NCBI GenBank assembly: GCA_900315105.1
Contig: OMXX01000182.1
Span: 1-6,085 of the forward strand
Source of the DNA: an uncultured Prevotellaceae bacterium
Lineage (GTDB): Bacteria; Bacteroidota; Bacteroidia; Bacteroidales; Bacteroidaceae
Length of the DNA stretch: 6,085 nucleotides
Direction of reading: 5' to 3'
Part shown: one piece after another, positions 1 through 5,379 of the stretch
Layout: each line of letters opens with the position of its first letter
Position numbering within the stretch: the first letter of the stretch is position 1
Notes under the pieces: generated by a model
The model's input: the letters and a program-made list of their open reading frames with translations, nothing else
What the model was told of the DNA's origin: nothing
Databases searched by the model: none
Made by a program: the position numbers and the translations under genes

Positions 1-5
1 GTTTT

Positions 6-2834
6 ATGGACAAGAATTTATCGTGGTTTATTGGACCTAAGGCAGAGAATGCTTCTACATTTGAGGACTTACTCAATGTAATGGTGAATGATTGTTTTCA
101 TTGGAGAAAGAACTATTTCCCTGATGACCCTCTGTTGATTACTAAAAGCGAACAGCATGTTTTTGATGAAGAGAATGATAAGTTATATCAGAATGTCCAT
201 GAGTTCTTGGCAGCACTGAGACGTAACTTCCCTTTCTACAACCCACGGTATATAGCGCATATGCTTTCTGACATTACAATGCCGTCACTGTTAGGCTATA
301 TTGGGGGATTGCTTTATAATCCCAACAATGTAACTACAGAAGCAGCTCCTGTTACTGCGGAGTGGGAAATTGAGGCATGTAACAAAATCCTACAGATGAT
401 TGGTTTTAAATTACCGCCACTTCCACCAAAGTCGAGCAAATCAAGTGAAAAGAAAGCTTATAACAAACAGTTAAAAGAGGAATTTGGTTGGGCGCATATA
501 GCTTCTGGTGGTACATTAGCCAATATAGAGGCCCTTTGGGTTGCTCGGTGCGTAAAATATCTACCTCTGTCAATCAAGGATGTGATTTCGAAAGAATTGC
601 CCCAATTGACGGTTAAGCTAAAGAATCCTTCTGGAGAAACGAAGAATATTTTGGATTTCGATAATTTTGATTTGATAAACATCAAACCAACAGAATCAAT
701 CTATCTTTTATCCAAATATATTCAAGCATACGTAGATTTCGTGGAAGAAAAACATGCTGGTGAAGAAGTCTGGAAGATTGATATGAAAAAGGCTTCTAAA
801 GAAGCAATGGCATATTTGAACAAGTCGGATTATAGTCTTTCCAATAATATGGGAAAACTACTTTCAGAATATCCTCTTGCAATTTTTGTCTCTGGAACTG
901 CGCATTATAGTATCCATAAGGCTGCTGATTTGTTGGGAATAGGCAGAAACAATATCAAATTTGTTGAGATTGGTCCAGATTTCAGGATGGATACAGACAA
1001 ACTTAGGGAGGCGATAGGGGTATGCATGGCAGAACATGTATCCCCATTAGCTGTTATTGGGATTGTCGGCACAACGGAGGAAGGAGCAATTGACCCGGTT
1101 CATAAGATATATGACATTCGTAAAGAATTTGAAGAAAGAAACTTCAGCTTCTGGATTCATGTTGATTCCGCATGGGGAGGTTATTCCAAGACCATCCTGC
1201 AACTGGAACCCGAACAAAAGTTTAGGATTATAGCAAATAAACTCCATTACAAATTCAATGGCGAAGCAATTTATACCGATACTTTATGTAGCTTAAAAGC
1301 CATTAAAACTTGTATGGAGGCTATGGTCAAAGACAAGAAGACCCTGATGCAAGGAGAAATTGACGCAAAATATCCTAATACGGCAGAAGACGAAACAACA
1401 TTTACTAATCGGTATAATATTGTCAAGTCTGAGTTGCGTAAATACAAAGATTTAACTACAGATTGCCCTATGGACGAGTTTGTGCAGAAGCACAAAGAAT
1501 CTATAGATGCCTTACCTTTATTGAAAAAGTATGTAGATAATCAACGCAATCAGAAGAATGCCAATATTAGCAAATTTGTCAATACAAGAATAGAGAAATT
1601 GGAAGAAGAAAGACAGGTTCTAAAGCCTTACAGTTCGATTCTTAAATTAGACAGCAAGTTGGCTAAAGAGTTGGAACTCATCTTAGATTATGCAAAACGA
1701 AAGGAGTATGAATCTGCTTTAGAATGTATGAAAGGCTTTTATCTGGATTTATTTGAATTATGGAACGACACATCTTATAGTGAACTAAAAAAGGGAGACG
1801 AAGAAGCTAAGCGTATAAAGAAAGACTACATGTCTTTCCTTAATATAACATTGGAAGATAGGATTAAAGAATTGCGGTATTTCACAAACTACAAATTGAA
1901 TATCGATTACAAAAGGTCAATGTCATGCGAGTTGTGCGGCGATGATGAAAATTTTGTCTCTGCATATCTAGCATTTAAATATGTTGATTCGGTGACAATA
2001 GATCCTCATAAACAAGGATACCTGCCGTATCCATGTGGCATCATTGCGTTTAAGAATGATAGAATCAGGCATCTGATAGCCCAAGATGCTCCTTATATTA
2101 CGTCCCTAGATAATTCGGCCCTTGTTCATAAGCCGCCTCTTCATGCCCTAGGCGATTTCTATGGAGAGGATTCTAATGAGAAGCGTGGTAATTGCATTAG
2201 TGCCTTTGCGCCATTTATTCTTGAAGGTTCTAAGCCTGGAGCTTCTGCTGCGTCTTTGTGGCTGACAAACAAGTGCATCCCTTTAACAGTAAATGGCTAT
2301 GGAACTATTGTACGAGATTCGCTTTTGGCTACCCGTGAATTATATGCATGGATTAGCCAATGGAATACTATTTTGCATCGTGCAAGTGAAACAGCCAACT
2401 ATGAGATAATCCCATTGTCAAACAAACAACCAGATTTGAATGTGGTCGTATTTGCTATCAAACCGAAGAATTCTGCCCCGACACTTGAAAACATGAATAA
2501 TCTGACAAATAAGGTCTATAAGAAATATAGCCTGCAAGTAGAATTAGGAAATAGGCAATATAGCTATGGACAACCGTTCTTCTTGTCCAACACCACATTC
2601 TCACACCCTTTCTATAGTTATACAGCGTTATTAAACTTCTTTAAGAGATGTGGAGTGAAATGTACTCAGGAGGATTACGAAACTCAGGGGCTTACAGTTC
2701 TTCGAGCAACTTTGATGAATCCATATCTATGGGCATATAAAGAGTATAAAAATCTTGATTTGGTTCGTGAGTTTATGTTGAATTTGCATAATGAGATAAA
2801 AAAGATTGTAGATAACAGGATGCTTAAACAATAA
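6..2834 (+). CDS. PLP-dependent group II amino acid decarboxylase, tyrosine decarboxylase-like, with large internal insertion
   Basis: This is a fold-type I PLP enzyme that probably decarboxylates an aromatic L-amino acid in the cytoplasm. From memory it matches bacterial tyrosine decarboxylases along its length: N-terminal FIGPKAEN and HWRKNY, GGTLANIEALW (168-178, phosphate binding), HYSIHKAADLLGIG with cofactor-stacking H300, GTTEEGAIDP, HVDSAWGGY (H385, D387 contacting the pyridine nitrogen), TIDPHKQGY with Schiff-base lysine K669, ILEGSKPGASAASLW (about 738-752), and VLRATLMNPYL near the C-terminus. All expected catalytic residues are present. Family members are about 600-630 residues; this one has 942. 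Most of the excess lies between D387 and K669, roughly residues 410-650, and is charged, mostly helical and ends near a CELC pair (C641, C644). The start is supported because family similarity begins within the first ten residues, but only five bases precede it, so an upstream start is not excluded. Substrate is not determined; L-tyrosine or L-DOPA is a guess from the family. It is the first gene of a three-gene unit. Confidence 0.88.
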   Translation: MDKNLSWFIGPKAENASTFEDLLNVMVNDCFHWRKNYFPDDPLLITKSEQHVFDEENDKLYQNVHEFLAALRRNFPFYNPRYIAHMLSDITMPSLLGYIGGLLYNPNNVTTEAAPVTAEWEIEACNKILQMIGFKLPPLPPKSSKSSEKKAYNKQLKEEFGWAHIASGGTLANIEALWVARCVKYLPLSIKDVISKELPQLTVKLKNPSGETKNILDFDNFDLINIKPTESIYLLSKYIQAYVDFVEEKHAGEEVWKIDMKKASKEAMAYLNKSDYSLSNNMGKLLSEYPLAIFVSGTAHYSIHKAADLLGIGRNNIKFVEIGPDFRMDTDKLREAIGVCMAEHVSPLAVIGIVGTTEEGAIDPVHKIYDIRKEFEERNFSFWIHVDSAWGGYSKTILQLEPEQKFRIIANKLHYKFNGEAIYTDTLCSLKAIKTCMEAMVKDKKTLMQGEIDAKYPNTAEDETTFTNRYNIVKSELRKYKDLTTDCPMDEFVQKHKESIDALPLLKKYVDNQRNQKNANISKFVNTRIEKLEEERQVLKPYSSILKLDSKLAKELELILDYAKRKEYESALECMKGFYLDLFELWNDTSYSELKKGDEEAKRIKKDYMSFLNITLEDRIKELRYFTNYKLNIDYKRSMSCELCGDDENFVSAYLAFKYVDSVTIDPHKQGYLPYPCGIIAFKNDRIRHLIAQDAPYITSLDNSALVHKPPLHALGDFYGEDSNEKRGNCISAFAPFILEGSKPGASAASLWLTNKCIPLTVNGYGTIVRDSLLATRELYAWISQWNTILHRASETANYEIIPLSNKQPDLNVVVFAIKPKNSAPTLENMNNLTNKVYKKYSLQVELGNRQYSYGQPFFLSNTTFSHPFYSYTALLNFFKRCGVKCTQEDYETQGLTVLRATLMNPYLWAYKEYKNLDLVREFMLNLHNEIKKIVDNRMLKQ

Positions 2835-2839
2835 AAAAA

Positions 2840-3379
2840 ATGAAGATAGTAAAAGTCTTTTGGAGGATATTTATATTATCGATATCTACTATGATTATAG
2901 TGTATATAATCATAAAAACACCATTCAAAACATTTCATCATCAAAGCAATATTTGTGGGGATAATCGACAAGATTCTATTATGGAAGTTTTTGAGGATAA
3001 AGGGTATATCGGTATGATTCTTCAGAAAGAGAATTATATGTCTAATATTAATCCAAATTCGATGGAATATGCCTTATATAAAGGTCTTAGATGCTATTCT
3101 GAAGGGAAACGTGATTCTCAAGTATTATATTTTACAAATGTAGAACAGATTTGCAAGAAGACTTTAAATGATGAAATTGAATATAACGCAGTTAGTACAA
3201 TGCTATTCCTGTATCTTTTCAGAGATAAACCTACGGATGCAGAATCTTTTCTGTCTGAATGTTTAAAGAAAGACCCAAGAAATGAAAAACTTATAATTCT
3301 AAAGCAAGATATGAAATGTATATATAATGATGTTAAAAAAATGAAGAAACAAATCATGATAGAACAATCTGCCAAATAA
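2840..3379 (+). CDS. Membrane-anchored protein with TPR-like helical domain, function unknown
   Basis: I do not recognise a named family. The 179-residue product begins with a short basic stretch (K2, K5, R9) and one strongly hydrophobic segment at about residues 8-25, followed by K26 and K30. This fits an uncleaved N-in signal anchor in the inner membrane with the rest in the periplasm. No lipobox is seen. Residues about 75-160 read as paired amphipathic helices; the stretch AESFLSECLKKDPRN (134-148) looks like the end of a TPR repeat, so a protein-binding role is plausible but inferred. Residues 157-175 are lysine-rich and may form another helix. The gene starts five bases after the decarboxylase stop, with an A-run and no Shine-Dalgarno sequence, so translational coupling with the decarboxylase is likely. 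A lipoprotein gene follows in the same direction. Confidence 0.75.
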   Translation: MKIVKVFWRIFILSISTMIIVYIIIKTPFKTFHHQSNICGDNRQDSIMEVFEDKGYIGMILQKENYMSNINPNSMEYALYKGLRCYSEGKRDSQVLYFTNVEQICKKTLNDEIEYNAVSTMLFLYLFRDKPTDAESFLSECLKKDPRNEKLIILKQDMKCIYNDVKKMKKQIMIEQSAK

Positions 3380-3434
3380 TAATTTGCATATAGAGACTCC
3401 GATGGCTTCATTATTAATTAAATTGGAAGGAAAT

Positions 3435-4181
3435 ATGAAAAAAGAATGTTGTTTATTAATTATGACTTTTGTCCTTGGATTATTTTCATGTTCCCAGGAC
3501 GATAGTATTAATGAGTATGATTCTAATTCTATGATAAAGAATGAAACAGAAGCATACCAAATGGGAATAACTGTAGAAGAGTTTGAAAAAATACCAATCC
3601 CTATTAGGGAGAAAAGAAAAGCAGCAATGTTACTATCTGAGTATGTGTCATTATCTGGAACCATATATAGTTTGGATATAAACAAGGATGATGCTATAAA
3701 GATAGGAGTAGATACGCTTCTATATGAAGATATTCTTAAAGATATAGAAGAAACCAATCAGATTGTAAATCAATCACTTCAAGAAGGTGTAGATGTTGAA
3801 CTTGCTGATGTCAAAAATGAATATCGGAAGTACAAAGAATCTTTAGCCATATCAAAACAAATGCGTTCAGGTAATAATGGTGCTGACCAATACGGTTCGA
3901 TTTCAACAAATGGAACAGAAACAGGTGAAGATTATTTCTATCCAACAATAACTAAATCTTCCGTGAAGTTTTATTGCAGGACAGCAGCGGCAATTATCCC
4001 GGTTTATACGTGTAAAACATATGTGATGGGTACGTGGAATGCAAAAACTAAGACAGGCTCGCTTTTAACAACAACTGAAGTAACAGTACCTTTGGCTGCC
4101 TCTGGTTCCGGTTTGTGTGCAACTGTTGCTTTTGCCACCACAGACTCAAATGGAGGGTATTGTAATTGGCAGGCTATATAA
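3435..4181 (+). CDS. Putative surface-exposed lipoprotein, function unknown
   Basis: The frame is open from an ATG at 3384, but the ATG at 3435 is preferred: it follows a GGAAGG sequence (3425-3430) and gives a textbook lipoprotein signal peptide, MKKECCLLIMTFVLGLFSC, with lipobox LFSC and lipidated C19. The next residues, SQDDS, resemble the acidic lipoprotein export signal that sends Bacteroidetes lipoproteins to the outer face of the outer membrane; surface exposure is therefore inferred. The mature protein has a charged helical part (about 38-145), a Gly/Ser/Asn-rich linker (about 144-165), and a beta-rich C-terminal part (about 168-248) with four cysteines (C181, C193, C228, C243) that could form two disulfides. 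I do not recognise a family. The gene lies 55 bases after the membrane-anchored protein and is followed by an intrinsic terminator, so it is probably the last gene of the unit. Confidence 0.8.
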   Translation: MKKECCLLIMTFVLGLFSCSQDDSINEYDSNSMIKNETEAYQMGITVEEFEKIPIPIREKRKAAMLLSEYVSLSGTIYSLDINKDDAIKIGVDTLLYEDILKDIEETNQIVNQSLQEGVDVELADVKNEYRKYKESLAISKQMRSGNNGADQYGSISTNGTETGEDYFYPTITKSSVKFYCRTAAAIIPVYTCKTYVMGTWNAKTKTGSLLTTTEVTVPLAASGSGLCATVAFATTDSNGGYCNWQAI

Positions 4182-4222
4182 AAAAGTGATTCTACAGGAA
4201 GTCTTCGTTTATATGCAAATAC

Positions 4223-4254
4223 AAGGTGCTCTTAGGAGTACCTTTTGTTTTCTT
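4223..4254 (+). terminator. Rho-independent terminator of the three-gene unit
   Basis: AAGGTGCTC (4223-4231) pairs with GAGTACCTT (4236-4244) as a 9-bp stem with one G-U wobble and a TTAG tetraloop. It is followed by the T-rich tail TTGTTTTCTT. It starts 41 bases after the lipoprotein stop and reads in the direction of that gene. Confidence 0.85.
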
Positions 4255-4311
4255 ATGTACAGACTCCTGTAAAAATTATATCACGCATCTTTTCTAATTC
4301 GGTTTCTTTTG

Positions 4312-4352
4312 CTTCGTTTCTTTCTCGCCCTCTGCTCATGAAAGAAACGAAG
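4312..4352. repeat. Perfect 13-bp inverted repeat
   Basis: CTTCGTTTCTTTC (4312-4324) and GAAAGAAACGAAG (4340-4352) are exact reverse complements separated by 15 bases. Three bases (4350-4352) are shared with the neighbouring terminator-like stem at 4350-4380, so in RNA the two hairpins cannot both form fully. No T-run follows in either direction, so this is not itself a typical terminator. Confidence 0.75.
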
Positions 4353-4380
4353 TCGGGCGGAATTTTCGTCCGTCCGACTT
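4340..4380 (-). terminator. Probable Rho-independent terminator of the minus-strand gene run
   Basis: Read on the minus strand, AAGTCGGACGG (4380-4370) pairs with CCGCCCGACTT (4360-4350) as an 11-bp GC-rich stem with one wobble and a 9-base loop. The T-rich tail CGTTTCTTTC (4349-4340) follows. It lies 6 bases downstream of the DUF3873-like stop codon, the expected place for the end of this transcript. The tail is interrupted by C residues, so efficiency is uncertain. Confidence 0.7.
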
Positions 4381-4386
4381 CATCGG

Positions 4387-4605
4387 TTAGTTGGTCAGTC
4401 CTTTTTGTCTTAGCCACTGGTCTCGCTGCACCCTGCATCCTGCCAAGGTCGGGCGGACACATGTGAACAACTCGCCAGTCTCTGCGCTGCGGTAGTCATA
4501 TTGCACTGCCGTCCGCTTTGGTCGGGTGCTGACTGAAAATGTCTCATACTGCTCTTGCCCTTTCTGAGTGGTGCTTACTCCGTTCACGGTCATTTTCGTT
4601 GCCAT
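4387..4605 (-). CDS. DUF3873-like protein of Bacteroidales conjugative elements
   Basis: This 72-residue product matches what I recall of DUF3873 proteins, a small family of unknown function found in Bacteroides and relatives, commonly on conjugative transposons. Recognisable parts are MTVNGVST near the start, a QYETF stretch, QYDYRSAETGELFTCV in the centre, and PTLAGCRVQRDQWL toward the end. Residues 5-67 cover essentially the whole domain, so it looks complete. The ATG at 4605 is used; M5 is an alternative start and would begin exactly at the conserved part. The gene begins 12 bases after the stop of the 83-residue gene, suggesting cotranscription, and is the last gene before a terminator-like hairpin. 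No membrane segment or signal peptide is seen. No biochemical role is known to me. Confidence 0.8.
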   Translation of the reverse strand: MATKMTVNGVSTTQKGQEQYETFSVSTRPKRTAVQYDYRSAETGELFTCVRPTLAGCRVQRDQWLRQKGLTN

Positions 4606-4617
4606 AGTGCTGTGTAT

Positions 4618-4869
4618 TTAATTGAGTTGATAAAGGTCGATGATGGTGTCCTCGTCATAGTGGAGGGAATGGGTCGGCGTATGCTTGCCGATAAACGGGA
4701 AATGTTCCCTTCTCTCACGATATACAAAGAGGAACTTGCCCAACAGGTCTATGTTCTCTCTTGAACCAAGGTGTACTGAGGTGTTGAAGTCCTCGGCTAC
4801 TCCCCAAACATCGTTTGCCACTCCTTCACGGCAAACGGCATCAATCAGTTTGAATGTCTCTTGCGTCAT
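4618..4869 (-). CDS. Conserved-looking 83-residue protein of the mobile element, function unknown
   Basis: I do not recognise a family. The product is a soluble, mixed-charge protein with a probable N-terminal helix (TFKLIDAVCREGVANDVWGVAEDF), a central SRENIDLLGKFLFVYRERREHFPF segment and an acidic end (YDEDTIIDLYQL). No signal peptide or membrane segment is seen. It is accepted as real because it sits in a close array of minus-strand genes, has the same GC-richer composition, fills the space between its neighbours, and is preceded by the same hairpin leader that precedes the 86-residue gene. Its stop is 12 bases before the DUF3873-like start. The opposite-strand frames overlapping it have no recognisable features. 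Confidence 0.65.
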   Translation of the reverse strand: MTQETFKLIDAVCREGVANDVWGVAEDFNTSVHLGSRENIDLLGKFLFVYRERREHFPFIGKHTPTHSLHYDEDTIIDLYQLN

Positions 4870-4883
4870 TGTTCTTGTCTGTT

Positions 4884-4919
4884 CTTTAAGTGGTGGGAGT
4901 GCCGATTACTCCCACCTTG
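4884..4919 (-). repeat. Intergenic hairpin element, copy 2
   Basis: Minus strand: CAAGGTGGGAGT, loop AATCGGC, ACTCCCACCACTTAAAG. The 9-bp stem (4916-4908 with 4900-4892) is perfect. The element ends 14 bases before the ATG of the 83-residue gene and begins 6 bases after the stop of the 41-residue gene. It is nearly the same as the element at 5336-5372. No T-run follows the stem, so it is not a terminator. Confidence 0.8.
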
Positions 4920-4925
4920 TTATTA

Positions 4926-5051
4926 TTATGCGTGGTAGAAGTCGGCTTCAACTACCTCGGCTGCTATGCCAAATTCGGGATGGCTTGCAAAATAGGGCTG
5001 GTCAATGCCCGTCCAGTCCACCACATAGCCGTGTGGGGAATGTTCCTGCAT
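4926..5051 (-). CDS. Small 41-residue protein, function unknown
   Basis: This short frame reads ATG at 5051 to TAA at 4926 and encodes a 41-residue protein starting MQEHSPHGYVVDWTGIDQPY and ending in AEVVEADFYHA. It is acidic, aromatic-rich and has no membrane segment. It fills the otherwise empty gap between the 86- and 83-residue genes, begins 19 bases after the stop of the former and is followed within 10 bases by the hairpin element, the same layout as at the end of pcfJ. An in-frame stop lies two codons upstream of the ATG, which limits any extension. A competing ATG at 5058 in another frame gives only 18 codons of nondescript sequence. I do not recognise the family. The main support is position and protein-like composition. 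Confidence 0.55.
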   Translation of the reverse strand: MQEHSPHGYVVDWTGIDQPYFASHPEFGIAAEVVEADFYHA

Positions 5052-5070
5052 GTCTCATAATGTGCTCTCG

Positions 5071-5331
5071 TTAAAATTCAACAATCAGTAATCTGTTCTC
5101 GGCTATGCTGCCGTTGTAGGGGCAGACTTGTTTCACCCAAAGATGTCTGCTTCCCCATCCCCATAGGAGGTGTTTCTTGTACTGCTCCTTGAACGGAGTG
5201 AAATCCAGTGCCTGCTCTAACTCCCTGCGGGTCTTGGCAAGCGTCAGCAGGTTGAGGAAACGGACTATCACATCGTTAGTCTCGTTGTCCCACTGGTTGA
5301 TAATGCTTTCAATCTTGATAGTCATAATCAT
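5071..5331 (-). CDS. 86-residue protein of the mobile element, function unknown
   Basis: I do not recognise a family. The product has an N-terminal helical part (IESIINQWDNETNDVIVRFLNLLTLAKTRRELEQAL, roughly residues 7-43) and a C-terminal part rich in tryptophan and basic residues (YKKHLLWGWGSRHLWVKQ, about 51-68). No signal peptide or membrane segment is evident, so it is probably cytoplasmic. ATG at 5331 is used; the third codon, also ATG (5325), is an equally possible start because neither has a clear Shine-Dalgarno sequence. It lies 48 bases after the pcfJ-like stop, behind a hairpin element, and 19 bases before the 41-residue gene. The position next to a pcfJ-like gene suggests an accessory role in a conjugative element. 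It does not resemble PcfK, the usual pcfJ neighbour, as far as I recall that sequence. Confidence 0.7.
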   Translation of the reverse strand: MIMTIKIESIINQWDNETNDVIVRFLNLLTLAKTRRELEQALDFTPFKEQYKKHLLWGWGSRHLWVKQVCPYNGSIAENRLLIVEF

Positions 5332-5335
5332 CTGT

Positions 5336-5372
5336 CTTTAGTGGTGGGAGGTGCTGATGTCCTCCCACCTTG
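5336..5372 (-). repeat. Intergenic hairpin element, copy 1
   Basis: Minus strand: CCAAGGTGGGAGG, loop ACATCAGCA, CCTCCCACCACTAAAG. The 9-bp stem (5369-5361 with 5351-5343) is perfect. It begins 7 bases after the pcfJ-like stop and ends 4 bases before the ATG of the 86-residue gene, so it occupies most of the intergenic space. The stem, flanks and part of the loop (TCAGCAC versus TCGGCAC) agree with the copy at 4884-4919. Confidence 0.8.
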
Positions 5373-5379
5373 GTTAAAC

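Larger units (their letters stand above)
4182..4386. other. Convergent intergenic region and probable composition junction
   Basis: This 205-base stretch separates the plus-strand AT-rich unit from the minus-strand GC-richer genes. It contains terminators for both directions and an overlapping perfect inverted repeat. No convincing gene is seen. A minus-strand open frame here (28 codons from an ATG at 4339 to a stop at 4253) is noted under findings only. A hand count of single 60-base lines gives about 33-37% G+C at 3061 and 3661 and about 53% at 5701, so the change in composition falls close to this region. Confidence 0.6.

Noticed and set aside
3377..3400. Possible Bacteroidetes promoter (TAnnTTTG) before the lipoprotein
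   Set aside because: The TAATAATTTG sequence there does not fit the TAnnTTTG spacing, and no matching upstream TTTG element is evident.
3384..3434. Upstream ATG at 3384 for the lipoprotein
   Set aside because: It adds 17 residues in front of an excellent lipoprotein signal peptide, which would spoil the signal; the ATG at 3435 has a purine-rich GGAAGG sequence before it.
3299..3757. Minus-strand 152-codon open frame opposite the 179-residue and lipoprotein genes
   Set aside because: It is antisense to two genes with clear signal or anchor sequences; its Ser/Ile/Phe-rich composition is typical of the complement of AT-rich coding DNA.
4352..4457. Repeated GTCGGGCGGA (4352-4361 and 4448-4457)
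   Set aside because: A 10-base match, one copy in the DUF3873-like coding sequence and one in the terminator stem; likely chance in GC-rich DNA, with no further copies or flanking similarity.
4253..4462. Minus-strand 69-codon open frame as a full gene
   Set aside because: Its first half lies within the DUF3873-like coding region in another frame and runs through the terminator hairpin; only the last 28 codons are worth a note.
4685..5074. Plus-strand 129-codon open frame
   Set aside because: It runs antisense to three accepted minus-strand genes and both intergenic gaps, has no recognisable motif, and is Ser/Cys/Arg-rich as expected from a shadow frame.
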